This document shows positions 24,369 through 33,151 of a DNA stretch of 64,000 bases, in pieces. Numbering within the stretch: position 1 is the stretch's first letter; each line of letters opens with the position of its first letter. The notes under the pieces are model-generated. The model was not told the DNA's origin. It saw only the letters and a list, made by a program, of their open reading frames with translations, and did not search any database. Source of the DNA: Bacteroidota bacterium. Lineage in GTDB: Bacteria > Bacteroidota > Bacteroidia > Chitinophagales > Saprospiraceae. The stretch spans positions 22,492-86,491 of the forward strand of contig JANSWP010000020.1 of assembly GCA_024743405.1 (NCBI GenBank), in the 5' to 3' direction. The position numbers were made by a program, and so were the translations under genes.

Positions 24369-25721
24369 TTATGCAATGGTTTTTTTCAAAAACTCCAAAG
24401 CACTTCGAAGCCCTCTTCTCTTTTTTAATTCAAGGTTATTACCTGTTTGAGCATTGTAAATATCAATTACCTCTTGCTCATATTCTTTATAAAATTCTGG
24501 ATCAAAATTAGCGATACCTAGAGTTTGTAATACTTCTTCTACATGAGTACCTTCCTTTATCCATTTTTCACAAACTTCATGTCGATATCGAACCCCCATT
24601 AAATTGAATCCAATAATTGAGGAAGTGTTTTTATCATAAATCAAACGAATGCTTTTTCGTCCATCTGAATGTTCCCAATAAATAGATTTGTGATGTTCGG
24701 GTGGGTTGGTCAAAACAGTCCCATAAACTTGATATTCAATTTCAAAAAATTTCGCAGAGTTGAACCAAATTCCTGGGTCATATTCAACTTTTTTTCCACA
24801 TACATTATAGGCAACTGTTTCGCCCATCATTCTACCTGTATACCATACTGCCTCGATTGGACGTCGACCTGACCTTGGATTTTGAAGTTGAGCACAATCA
24901 CCAATTGCATACACATCAGGAACATTAGTCTCTAAGAATTCATTAACCAAAACTCCTTTCCCTAACTCAATATCCCCAAACCTGAGGAAGTCAATATTGG
25001 GACTTACACCTGCGGTCAACCCCACATAATCACACTTAATTTTTTCTCCACTACTGGTTACAATTAATTCGGCTTTTTCAACACCTTTCTTACCCCAAAT
25101 TTCTTTTAGCTCTGTTTCCAATTGTAGATCGATCCCATTTTCTCTGATATGACGCGTAACCATATCTGATTCCTCTTTTGGCAAGACCGCATTCCAATAA
25201 TTTGTCTCTCGAACTAAAAAGGTTACTGGAATATGTCGAGAATGAAGCATTTCTGCTAATTCTAACCCAATCAACCCCCCTCCGACGATTACTGCCTGAT
25301 TGATACCTCCTATCGAATGTCTTTCTAATGCCTCTAAATCCTGGAGAGAATACAACCCATGAACACCATCTAAATCTTGACCTGGCCAACCGAATTTATT
25401 AGGTTTCGATCCACAGGCTATTATTAGTTTATCATAAGCGATACTCTCACCATCATAAAATATCAGCTCTTTATCTTGAGTATTCACTTTTTCCACATAC
25501 CCATTCTTCAAATCAATTCGATTCTTTTTCCAAAACCAATCTTCATAAGGCTGTGTATCTTCCAATCGCATATGCCCCATGTATATATACATGAGTGCAG
25601 TCCGAGAGAAAAAATAATCTGATTCAGCCGAAATGACCGTTATTTTATGGTCACTTAATTTCCGAATATTGCGGGCTGCTGTAATTCCACTTATTCCATT
25701 TCCGATTATTGCAATATGCAT
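24369..25721 (-). CDS. NAD(P)H/FAD-dependent oxidoreductase, partner of the polyferredoxin
   Basis: Pyridine nucleotide-disulfide oxidoreductase-fold flavoprotein of 450 residues. The start is set at ATG 25721, giving MHIAIIGNGISGITAARN, the FAD-binding Rossmann motif; the open frame to 25796 adds 25 unsupported residues. The second dinucleotide motif is VIVGGGLIGLELAEML (NAD(P)H), and VYAIGDCAQL is the late FAD-binding block. It resembles the reductase part of nitrite reductase NirB and rubredoxin/ferredoxin reductases. There is no redox-active CxxC. The pairing with a 4Fe-4S membrane protein 52 bases downstream suggests it feeds electrons to that protein. Confidence 0.92.
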   Translation of the reverse strand: MHIAIIGNGISGITAARNIRKLSDHKITVISAESDYFFSRTALMYIYMGHMRLEDTQPYEDWFWKKNRIDLKNGYVEKVNTQDKELIFYDGESIAYDKLIIACGSKPNKFGWPGQDLDGVHGLYSLQDLEALERHSIGGINQAVIVGGGLIGLELAEMLHSRHIPVTFLVRETNYWNAVLPKEESDMVTRHIRENGIDLQLETELKEIWGKKGVEKAELIVTSSGEKIKCDYVGLTAGVSPNIDFLRFGDIELGKGVLVNEFLETNVPDVYAIGDCAQLQNPRSGRRPIEAVWYTGRMMGETVAYNVCGKKVEYDPGIWFNSAKFFEIEYQVYGTVLTNPPEHHKSIYWEHSDGRKSIRLIYDKNTSSIIGFNLMGVRYRHEVCEKWIKEGTHVEEVLQTLGIANFDPEFYKEYEQEVIDIYNAQTGNNLELKKRRGLRSALEFLKKTIA

Positions 25722-25868
25722 TTGACAGGAAAATTTTATTTCATAGATACGATCGCAAGAAGGCAAATATTTGCCAATCGTATGAATGCGATACACAAAA
25801 ATAATTTTAAAACTGAGAAAACTGTCGTGGTAAGGATATTTTCGAAAATGTAGGTAGTAAGAGTATTC

Positions 25869-26432
25869 TTACTTTTTTAAAAAGGAATTGACGATATGTT
25901 CAGATTCGAAATAAGCTAACTTTAGCGTATCATTTAAAACAATCATATCAAAATTATTTTCATAAGCTAATTCCATCTTGGCTCGTTCAAATCTTGCTTT
26001 CAGCTTTTCGTCGCTTTCTGTTTTTCTATTTCGAAGCCGTTTAAATAATGTGGCTTCAGAAGGAGGTTTTATATAAATAGCAAGTGAATTTTCGGGATAA
26101 ACCTTTTTTATATTTTCCGCTCCTTTTACATCGATATCAAAAAGAATATGCTTTCCTTCACTCCAAAGTCGCTCTACTTCCTTTTTTAAAGTACCAGAAG
26201 ATTGCCCAGGATATATTTCTTCCCATTCTACAAATTCCTCATTCTTCACCTTCATCTCGAAATCTTCTTTCTCTATAAAATAATAATCAACCCCATTTAC
26301 TTCTCCAGGTCGAGGGGCTCGGGTAGTTGCCGAAATCGAAAAAGCTAGGTTATCGAACTTCTTTAAAAGATTCTTTACAATAGTAGTCTTTCCTGCTCCT
26401 GAGGCGGCAGTGACAATGATTAATTTTCCCAT
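25869..26432 (-). CDS. gmk: Guanylate kinase
   Basis: Phosphorylates GMP to GDP. The 187 residues carry the P-loop AASGAGKTT (9-17) and the GMP-binding segment SATTRAPRPGEVNGVDYYFI. They also carry EWEEIYPGQSSGT and the lid region KRLRNRKTES. It lies 6 bases after yicC on the same strand, a pairing widely conserved in bacteria. Full length with no oddities. Confidence 0.97.
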   Translation of the reverse strand: MGKLIIVTAASGAGKTTIVKNLLKKFDNLAFSISATTRAPRPGEVNGVDYYFIEKEDFEMKVKNEEFVEWEEIYPGQSSGTLKKEVERLWSEGKHILFDIDVKGAENIKKVYPENSLAIYIKPPSEATLFKRLRNRKTESDEKLKARFERAKMELAYENNFDMIVLNDTLKLAYFESEHIVNSFLKK

Positions 26433-26438
26433 AAAAAT

Positions 26439-27314
26439 TTAAACAGCGTTTGCGACTTGTTCTTTTATTTTTTCTAACTCGTCTTTCATTTGAACGACAA
26501 ATTTTTGAATATCTGAAGAATATGCTTTAGCACCAAGTGTATTGATTTCTCGTCCCATTTCTTGGCTAATAAAACTTAGTTTACGTCCCTTTTGAGTTGC
26601 CTTAGTATCCAATTGCTCCAAAAAGTATTTGCAATGTTGACCTAAACGCACCTTTTCTTCTGTAATATCAATCTTCTCTAAATAAAAAAGAACCTCTTGC
26701 TCGAATCGATTTTCGTCTACATTGTCTTTTCCCAAAAACTCTTCAAGGTTTTGTTTCAACCTATTTCTTAACCGAGTCACCCGACCTTCTTCAAATGGAT
26801 TAACTTCCTTTAAGGCAGTTACAATATTTTCTATTCTAAACCTCAAGTCTTTTTCCATTGCAGCTCCTTCAGACTTCCTAAATTGTCCAAAATTCGTCAA
26901 TGCTTCATCTAGTGCTTTTCGAACCAAGTCCCATTCTTTTTCATCAATTGAATCCTCAGAACCACCCACAACATTTGGAATTCTTAAGATAGATTGGACG
27001 ATATCTCCATGATCAATATTTAATTCTTTTGATAGAGAAGTTAACTCCTTGAAGTACCTCTTGAATAAAGGTATATTGAGACCAAAATCCTCATCTCCTA
27101 GATTAGATTTCATATCTAAGGTCATATCTAATTTTCCTCTTTCTGCATTCGCAGTAATAATCTTTCTGAATTCAGTCTCTTTCTCTTTGTAATTATGAGG
27201 TATTTTAAACCTAATATCTGTGTATTTGCTGTTTAAAGAACGTATTTCGATGGTGATCGTTTTACCATTTTCGGTCACTGTTCCCCTTCCATAACCTGTC
27301 ATTGATAATAGCAT
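26439..27314 (-). CDS. yicC: YicC family endoribonuclease
   Basis: A 291-residue YicC-like protein, a family with endoribonuclease activity towards certain small RNAs. The conserved N-terminal signature is MLLSMTGYGRG, followed by EIRSLNSKYTDIRFK. The C-terminal DUF1732 block contains GRKLSFISQEMGREINTLGAKA with the conserved Glu. It is directly upstream of gmk, as in many genomes. A good -7 promoter box lies about 90 bases upstream. Confidence 0.95.
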   Translation of the reverse strand: MLLSMTGYGRGTVTENGKTITIEIRSLNSKYTDIRFKIPHNYKEKETEFRKIITANAERGKLDMTLDMKSNLGDEDFGLNIPLFKRYFKELTSLSKELNIDHGDIVQSILRIPNVVGGSEDSIDEKEWDLVRKALDEALTNFGQFRKSEGAAMEKDLRFRIENIVTALKEVNPFEEGRVTRLRNRLKQNLEEFLGKDNVDENRFEQEVLFYLEKIDITEEKVRLGQHCKYFLEQLDTKATQKGRKLSFISQEMGREINTLGAKAYSSDIQKFVVQMKDELEKIKEQVANAV

Positions 27315-27399
27315 ATTATTGCGTAGAGTTTAATCCCAATATTCAATTTTTATTTTCAAGTGGGACGGTATTTGATTTCTAAATTATCTAGAAAAGCCG

Positions 27400-27407
27400 C
27401 AAAGATA
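27400..27407 (-). promoter_or_regulatory. Promoter -7 box for yicC-gmk
   Basis: TATCTTTG on the minus strand, followed by CGGC, matches the Bacteroidota -7 consensus TAnnTTTG. It lies 86 bases upstream of the yicC start. The nearest TTTG upstream is only 11 bases away, so no well-spaced -33 box was found. Confidence 0.5.
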
Positions 27408-27495
27408 ACTAAACTTGTCAAAGTGATGTCTTAGACTTTTCTTTGAAAAAAAACAGAAGCTGCAATAAAAAACTTAAAACTTTCTACTTTTTCAC

Positions 27496-27542
27496 AAAAA
27501 AAATACAGGTCAAAAATATAGGCTACAATCGACCTGCATTTT
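27496..27542 (-). terminator. Terminator-like hairpin in the yicC/hup gap
   Basis: A 12-bp stem (27531-27542 with 27500-27511) has one position that is G-U on the minus strand but A-C on the plus strand. On the minus strand it is followed by a run of eight T (27503-27496, partly paired). It therefore looks like a rho-independent terminator for leftward transcription, although no annotated leftward gene lies between it and hup. The rest of the 27315-27707 gap holds only the promoter boxes listed separately. Confidence 0.55.
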
Positions 27543-27639
27543 ATCAAATGAACTTTTAAAAAACATATAAGACATTGATTGTTAGAGAAAAAATATTGAA
27601 AATAAATTCGATTTTATTTCTGAATAAAGAAAAAATTCC

Positions 27640-27647
27640 GAAATTTG
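27640..27647 (+). promoter_or_regulatory. Possible promoter -7 box for hup
   Basis: GAAATTTG followed by CGACC differs from TAnnTTTG only at the first base and sits 60 bases upstream of the HU start. No clear -33 box is seen at the expected spacing. This is a weak call. Confidence 0.33.
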
Positions 27648-27707
27648 CGACCGCTTTATCGAACCGAATGATTTATTTATAACTTATTCTAAACCAATCA
27701 AATAACA

Positions 27708-28013
27708 ATGAGAAAAGCTGATCTAGTAACAGCCATCTCTGAAAAAACAGGCGTTCCCAAAGTTGATGTTTTAGTCACTTTGGAAGAGTTTTTTAAATCT
27801 GTAAAAAGCTCATTGTCTGATGGCGAAAATGTGTATATAAGAGGTTTTGGCAGCTTTATTATCAAAAAAAGAGCTAAAAAAGTCGGTCGTCACATTAAGA
27901 AAAATGTGGCAATTGAGATACCAGAGCACTTTATTCCTGCCTTCAAACCAGCAAAAATTTTTGTTGAGCAAGTCAAGGATAATGTGACTTCTTTACCTGA
28001 TGAAGGAAGCTAA
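27708..28013 (+). CDS. HU-family DNA-binding protein
   Basis: Histone-like nucleoid protein of 101 residues that binds and bends DNA as a dimer. The dimerisation helices MRKADLVTAISEKTGVPKVD are followed by the signature VYIRGFGSFIIKKRAKKVGRH. The DNA-binding beta-arm is in KKNVAIEIPEHFIPAFKPAK. The C-terminal dozen residues are acidic and not typical of the core fold. A TPR lipoprotein gene starts 13 bases after its stop, so they are probably cotranscribed. Confidence 0.95.
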   Translation: MRKADLVTAISEKTGVPKVDVLVTLEEFFKSVKSSLSDGENVYIRGFGSFIIKKRAKKVGRHIKKNVAIEIPEHFIPAFKPAKIFVEQVKDNVTSLPDEGS

Positions 28014-28026
28014 ATAATAAGCATAC

Positions 28027-28815
28027 ATGACTAAATTGCAATTAGGAGTTGTCATTTCAGCCATTGCATTATTTCTAGTTTTATACATTGGGTGTGATAC
28101 CAAGCCAAATAATTACGAAGAGGTAGCTAAACGTAGGGTTCTTTCTGCAGAGAGCACAAATGTTAATTCTTTATTAGTTTCTGCAAAAAAAACACTTAAA
28201 CCCTCTCAATTAAATGTAATTTTGGCTTTAGAACAGCAATTGGAAGAAGTTTCAATTGATTCTGTCAAAAATGAAACATTAAAAAGCCTTTCAGGCAAGT
28301 GGTATGAAACTGGGCGTTCAGATATATCTGGACATTATGCCCTACAAATAGCAGAATTAGAAAATTCGGAAAATGCTTGGTCAATTGCTGGAACAACTTT
28401 TAGCATCTGCATTCAGCGTACAGCTGAAGAAAAAATCAAAAGTTATTGTACCGATAAAGCCATTCAGTCTTTTGAAAATGCTATTTCAATAAATCCAGAA
28501 AACCCACAGCATCAGTTAAACCTTTCATTGATTTATGCGGAAAACCCACCGCAAGATAATCCAATGAAAGGCATTCTTATGTTACTGGATTTAAATAAGA
28601 AATTCCCTGAAAACGTGGGTGTTTTAGTTAACCTAGGAAGACTAGGTCTTAAAACGGCTCAATTTGAGAAAGCAGCCCAACGATTAGAAAAAGTAATTGT
28701 ATTAGAACCTGATAACAGATCAGCCAATTGTTTACTTATTGAAGCATATGAAGGGCTTGGGCAAAAAGAAAAGGTATTATTTTACCAAAATAAATGTGAA
28801 GCGTTGTCAGAATAA
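28027..28815 (+). CDS. TPR-repeat protein with N-terminal anchor
   Basis: A protein of 262 residues with an N-terminal hydrophobic segment ending LVLYIGCDTK, which may be a lipobox (Cys23). The C-terminal half holds TPR-like repeats: AIQSFENAISINPENPQHQLNLSLIYAE and FEKAAQRLEKVIVLEPDNRSANCLLIEAYEGLG. It is predicted to be in the envelope and to mediate protein interactions. It sits between HU and the mS38-like gene, an arrangement I associate with Bacteroidota genomes near ribonuclease E/G. The function is unknown. Confidence 0.85.
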   Translation: MTKLQLGVVISAIALFLVLYIGCDTKPNNYEEVAKRRVLSAESTNVNSLLVSAKKTLKPSQLNVILALEQQLEEVSIDSVKNETLKSLSGKWYETGRSDISGHYALQIAELENSENAWSIAGTTFSICIQRTAEEKIKSYCTDKAIQSFENAISINPENPQHQLNLSLIYAENPPQDNPMKGILMLLDLNKKFPENVGVLVNLGRLGLKTAQFEKAAQRLEKVIVLEPDNRSANCLLIEAYEGLGQKEKVLFYQNKCEALSE

Positions 28816-28918
28816 TAAGCTGATGATGTTCTTATAATAAATTCGATTGTTTGATGCTGTTGACAGGAATTAACGACTTTTCAAAAACATCAGACTTAAA
28901 TAATTAAAAGAGGAAATT

Positions 28919-29014
28919 ATGCCTTGCGGAAGAAAGCGTAAAAGACACAAAATTGCGACGCACAAGCGGAAAAAAAGACTCCGTAAAAACCGTCACAAAA
29001 AGAAATCTCGTTAG
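28919..29014 (+). CDS. 31-residue AURKAIP1/COX24 (mS38)-like small basic protein
   Basis: A tiny, extremely basic protein, starting MPCGRKRKRHKIATHKRKKR and continuing LRKNRHKKKSR. This matches the AURKAIP1/COX24 domain, which in mitochondria is small-subunit protein mS38 and in several bacterial groups is a small ribosomal protein. An AGAGGA ribosome binding site lies 5 bases before the ATG. The open frame has only 31 codons plus TAG. The hairpin terminator just downstream supports it as the last gene of the HU-TPR transcript or its own unit. Confidence 0.85.
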   Translation: MPCGRKRKRHKIATHKRKKRLRKNRHKKKSR

Positions 29015-29025
29015 ATTTTAAATAG

Positions 29026-29075
29026 TCAGGAACTAAGAAAATATTTATTAGTACTTAGTTCCTGATTTCCTTTTT
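29026..29075 (+). terminator. Terminator after the mS38-like gene
   Basis: A perfect 12-bp stem (29026-29037 with 29054-29065) with a 16-base loop, followed by a T-rich tract (29066-29075). It starts 11 bases after the stop codon. Confidence 0.8.
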
Positions 29076-29501
29076 ATATCTAATGCAAAGCTGATAATTG
29101 AAGCAGCAATATTTGCAAGTACTCAGGTTTTTGGTCAATTTCTAATCATTCATTGTTCATTGATTAGACTTTACTTTTATTGCTAATTTTCAAGCAATAA
29201 TCAAGACACCCTTCAAAGATATGTAACCTCAAATTAAATGACAAAAAATAGGCTTGAAGGAATGTTTTTAACCTACCCTAAAACAAACTAAGAAGGTTTT
29301 TCAAACTAGAGCGAAACGTTATAATCCAAAACGATACCCCCATTTAATATAAACCACCATGATTTTTGATTTTTCTAAATCCAGCTAACTTCGCTCATTT
29401 GACAATACTCATTTTCTGTTTTGACCATTCTTAATTCCTCTGAGTTTCTTATAGCTAATCTTTTTGCTTCAGCTTTTTGCTTTTTCTAAAGTGAAACTGC
29501 C
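29076..29501. other. Non-coding gap upstream of RNase G/E
   Basis: About 425 bases without a credible gene on either strand. It should contain the promoter and a long leader of the RNase gene; RNase E family mRNAs are often autoregulated through their 5' leaders. I found no box that matches TAnnTTTG well and no strong hairpin. Confidence 0.5.
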
Positions 29502-31052
29502 GTGGATAAAGAATTAATAATCAATTCCACGCCTACTCAGGTCGAAATTGCTTTGCTAGAAAATGGTAAACTTGTAGAAATACACCATCAAAAGACAAAC
29601 AACAATTTTACAGTAGGCGATATTTTTTTAGGCCGAATTAGGAAGCTAATGCCGGGTCTGAATGCTGCTTTTGTGGACATTGGACACAAAAAAGATGCAT
29701 TCCTTCACTATACTGATCTAGGTCCAAAACTTCGATCCCTTATTAAATTTTCAGATGGATCCCATTCTGGAAGCCTCACAACTCATCGACTAGATTCTTT
29801 CAAAATTGAGCCTGAAATCATCAAAACAGGTAAAATTGATCAAGTTCTGCAAAAACGCCAAGACATATTGGTACAGGTTTTAAAGGAACCTATTTCGACT
29901 AAAGGTCCTCGATTAAGTTGCGAAATCACTATTCCAGGACGATATTTAGTTTTGACTCCATTCAATGACGTCATTGCAGTCTCTAAAAAGATTGCAAACG
30001 CAGAAGAAAGAAAACGGTTAAAACTACTCGTTGAAAGTATTCGTCCAAAAAGCTTTGGTGTTATCGTTAGAACTGCTGCGGAAGGTAAAAAGGTGGCAGA
30101 TTTGCATGAGGAACTGACGATCATGCTTCAAAAATGGGAAGATATTCACAAGCAACTTTATAAGGCACGTGCTCCAATGAAGCTACTAAGCGAATTAGAT
30201 AAGACATCTAGTATACTGCGTGATATATTAAGTGATGATTTCAATAAGATTGTCGTTAATGACAAACAGCTCCATACTAATATCCGGAGTTTTTTAGGTG
30301 CTATTGCGCCAGAAAAGGTAAATATTGTCCAAGTTCATAAAACACGAAAGCCAATTTTTGATGCTTTTGGTGTAAATCGACAAATTAAGTCCTCTTTTGG
30401 GAAAACGGCGACAATGTCTAGTGGAGCCTATATTATCATTGAGCATACCGAAGCGATGCATGTGGTTGATGTGAACAGTGGACATAAAATGACGAGTACG
30501 GATCAAGAAAAAGCTGTTTTGGCAGTAAATCTTGAAGCCGCTGAAGAACTGGCTAGACAAATGAGGTTGAGAGATATTGGTGGGATCATTATTGTTGACT
30601 TCATTGATATGCGTAATCCGGAAAACAGGAAAGATTTGGTAAAAGCTATGCGCCAATTCATGAAAAAGGACCGAGCTCAGCATACAATCCTGCCATTAAG
30701 TAAGTTTGGTTTAATGCAAATTACCAGGCAAAGAGCAAGACCCGAAATTAAAATAAATACTGCAGAAGTTTGCCCAACTTGTAGTGGCACAGGAAAAACG
30801 AATCCTTCTATTTTATTGACTGACGATATTGAAAGAGATTTAAGGTTTATTTTACAATCTCGTCCTAAATCAAAATTAATATTAAAGGTTCATCCTTATA
30901 TTGAAGCTTATTTGAAGAAAGGACTTCCAAGTATTCAAATGAGATGGTTCCAAAAGCTATATAAATGGATTCGCATTAAGCCTGTAGACAACTTCCATTT
31001 AATGCAATATAAATTTTATGATAGTAATGAAGACGAGATAAGACTTAGTTGA
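29502..31052 (+). CDS. rng: Ribonuclease E/G family endoribonuclease
   Basis: Single-strand-specific endoribonuclease of mRNA decay and rRNA processing, 516 residues, the short RNase G-like form. The start is GTG at 29502, giving MDKELIINSTPTQVEIALLE, a typical opening. An S1 RNA-binding domain (about 35-130) has GDIFLGRIRKLMPGLNAAFVD. The catalytic magnesium ligands are Asp323 (VVDVNSG) and Asp366 (IIVDFIDM), the same 43-residue spacing as D303/D346 of E. coli RNase E. The zinc-link CPTCSGTG is present. There is no long C-terminal degradosome scaffold. Confidence 0.96.
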   Translation: MDKELIINSTPTQVEIALLENGKLVEIHHQKTNNNFTVGDIFLGRIRKLMPGLNAAFVDIGHKKDAFLHYTDLGPKLRSLIKFSDGSHSGSLTTHRLDSFKIEPEIIKTGKIDQVLQKRQDILVQVLKEPISTKGPRLSCEITIPGRYLVLTPFNDVIAVSKKIANAEERKRLKLLVESIRPKSFGVIVRTAAEGKKVADLHEELTIMLQKWEDIHKQLYKARAPMKLLSELDKTSSILRDILSDDFNKIVVNDKQLHTNIRSFLGAIAPEKVNIVQVHKTRKPIFDAFGVNRQIKSSFGKTATMSSGAYIIIEHTEAMHVVDVNSGHKMTSTDQEKAVLAVNLEAAEELARQMRLRDIGGIIIVDFIDMRNPENRKDLVKAMRQFMKKDRAQHTILPLSKFGLMQITRQRARPEIKINTAEVCPTCSGTGKTNPSILLTDDIERDLRFILQSRPKSKLILKVHPYIEAYLKKGLPSIQMRWFQKLYKWIRIKPVDNFHLMQYKFYDSNEDEIRLS

Positions 31053-31061
31053 AAAATAAAT

Positions 31062-31096
31062 GCCTCACCAATTAATTTTGGTGGGGCTTTCTTTTT
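31062..31096 (+). terminator. Terminator after RNase G/E
   Basis: A 10-bp stem (31062-31071 with 31078-31087, one G-U pair) with a 6-base loop and a T-run (31088-31096), 9 bases after the stop. Confidence 0.87.
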
Positions 31097-31250
31097 ATGG
31101 ACACCCACAATCGGTAGCCCGGCAACCTACTAAAAAAACAAGCCATAAAAAGAAACATATTTTCATTATTAGACCCTTAGAGTATAAGCATCGACATGTT
31201 GATATAATCTGGTTCATCTTAAATTTTTTAATTCTATTTCCACAAACTTA

Positions 31251-32324
31251 ATGATTCGCTTGAAGCATTCAAAACGTATATTAATTGCTCCATTAAATTG
31301 GGGATTGGGTCATGCTACTCGATGCATCCCAATCATCAATGAATTACTTCATCAAAATTGTGAAGTTCTTTTGGCTTCAGACGGTCGAGCCTTAAATTTA
31401 TTGAAAAAAGAATTTCCAACCCTCCCTCATTTCAAACTACCTTCTTACGATATTCATTATCCAACTAAAAGTATGATTCTGAATTTAGCTTATCAAGGTC
31501 CAAAAATTATTCAGACAATTTGGCAAGAAAAAAAAGTAATTGAAAAACTCATTGAGACTGAGCAAATAGACATTATTCTTTCAGATAATCGGTTTGGATG
31601 TTATTCAAAAAAAATCAAAAGTATTTTCATTACTCACCAAATAAATATTAAAACGCCGATTTCCTTTTTTGACCAATTCATCGCTATTATCAATCATTAT
31701 TTAATCAAAAAATTTGACGAATGTTGGATTCCAGATTTTGAAAACAACCCAAACCTAGCGGGTTCACTTGCTCATAAAACTAACCTGAAAAATATAAAAT
31801 ATATAGGCTCTCTTTCTCGAATGACATCCTTTGAAAGAAAAAAAAAGTATGATGTTATTGCCGTTCTTTCTGGTCCTGAACCCCAACGTACTTATTTGGA
31901 AAAAGCCATCATTGAACAAAGCGAGAACCTCAATTCCAAAATTTTAATTGTTCAAGGAAAAACCGAAAGTAAAGCCAAAATTTATCAAATTGGAGATATT
32001 GACATCATTCCTTTTTTAACAACAAAAGAATTGAATGACGCTATTATGGCTAGTGAAATTGTGATTTGCCGTTCGGGTTACAGCTCAATTATGGATCTGG
32101 TCAACTTAAAAAGCAAAGCTTTATTAATTCCTACACAAGATCAAACTGAGCAAGAATATTTGGCGGAAAGACTTTATCTGAATGGCACTTTTTATTATCA
32201 AAATCAAAAAGAATTTGATTTAAAAATAGGGCTAGAAAAAGCAAAAAAATTCAACGGTTTTAACCAAACATTCATTCAAGAAAAATTACTTCTCGAAGCT
32301 ATAGAAAATCTACTATACCAATGA
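31251..32324 (+). CDS. Glycosyltransferase, MurG-like (GT-B fold)
   Basis: A 357-residue protein with a GT-B-type architecture. The N-terminal half opens ILIAPLNWGLGHATRCIPII, the glycine-rich GHxTR acceptor loop seen in MurG-like and related glycosyltransferases. The C-terminal half has VICRSGYSSIMDLVNLKSKALLIPTQDQTEQEYLA, the donor-site block with its paired Gly/Ser and final acidic/glutamine residues. The acceptor is unknown. MurG itself is normally in the dcw cluster, which is not here. It meets pth tail to tail. Confidence 0.85.
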   Translation: MIRLKHSKRILIAPLNWGLGHATRCIPIINELLHQNCEVLLASDGRALNLLKKEFPTLPHFKLPSYDIHYPTKSMILNLAYQGPKIIQTIWQEKKVIEKLIETEQIDIILSDNRFGCYSKKIKSIFITHQINIKTPISFFDQFIAIINHYLIKKFDECWIPDFENNPNLAGSLAHKTNLKNIKYIGSLSRMTSFERKKKYDVIAVLSGPEPQRTYLEKAIIEQSENLNSKILIVQGKTESKAKIYQIGDIDIIPFLTTKELNDAIMASEIVICRSGYSSIMDLVNLKSKALLIPTQDQTEQEYLAERLYLNGTFYYQNQKEFDLKIGLEKAKKFNGFNQTFIQEKLLLEAIENLLYQ

Positions 32325-32336
32325 TTGGCATCTCTT

Positions 32337-32954
32337 CTATTTTTTATTAAACTGATTCATCGTGTGAGCAATTCCAATAGTTCCAAAACTTTTTACTGTA
32401 TCGGCAGCATATTTTAACAATTCTGGCAGTTGCTCTTGCTCTTCTTTAGACCATTTACCTAAAACGAAATTGACTTGCTGCCCTGAATGAAATTCACTTC
32501 CAATACCAAACCTTAGACGTGCATAATTATTACCACCTGTCACACTATCAATATTCTTTAATCCATTATGACCGCCATCCTTTCCTTTGGCACGAAGTCT
32601 TTGTTTGCCAAAAGGTAAGTTTAAATCATCTAAAACAACCAGTAAATTTTGCTTTTGAATCTTCTTTTTTTGGAGCCAATAGTTCACTGCCTTGCCACTC
32701 AAATTCATGTAAGTTGAGGGTTTCAAAAGGACAAAAGTTCTGCCTTTATGCTTGAATTCTGCCAAATCACCGAGGTAATCATCTTTAAACTCAACTCCAA
32801 ACTCTTTTGCTAAAAAATCAACTATTTCAAATCCAACATTATGTCGAGTGTCATCATATTTGGCACCCATATTTCCCAAGCCTGCTATCAAATATTTCAT
32901 CGGGTCTGATTCTTCTTCTTTAAATAAATGTTTGAAAAAATGGAATACTCCCAT
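32337..32954 (-). CDS. pth: Peptidyl-tRNA hydrolase
   Basis: Releases tRNA from prematurely dropped peptidyl-tRNA. The conserved core begins at Met19 (MKYLIAGLGN). I keep the 18-residue N-terminal extension (MGVFHFFKHLFKEEESDP) because similar basic/acidic extensions occur in Bacteroidota Pth proteins. Active-site residues are the His in DDTRHNVGFE, the Asn in KPSTYMNLSG and the Asp in VLDDLNLPFG. GKDGGHNGLK is the conserved peptide-binding loop. The protein is 205 residues in total. An alternative start at 32900 would give 187 residues. Confidence 0.95.
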   Translation of the reverse strand: MGVFHFFKHLFKEEESDPMKYLIAGLGNMGAKYDDTRHNVGFEIVDFLAKEFGVEFKDDYLGDLAEFKHKGRTFVLLKPSTYMNLSGKAVNYWLQKKKIQKQNLLVVLDDLNLPFGKQRLRAKGKDGGHNGLKNIDSVTGGNNYARLRFGIGSEFHSGQQVNFVLGKWSKEEQEQLPELLKYAADTVKSFGTIGIAHTMNQFNKK

Positions 32955-33151
32955 CAGATAAAAGACGGTTTTTGTTCTGTAAGTAATTAATAATCAATTT
33001 CTTAAATTAATTATCCTCAAAATTGTCGCAAAGATAAATTTTTAATTCCCTTATATACTGACAATTAAATTAAAATTTCCTCTATTTATTTAAATAGCTA
33101 CTTGCTGAAGCAGTTAAAAATTTTAATTTTGTTTATAGACCAACATCATTC

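Noticed and set aside
31060..31251. 63-codon frame between the RNase and glycosyltransferase genes
   Set aside because: It begins inside a clear rho-independent terminator and has no protein-like features.
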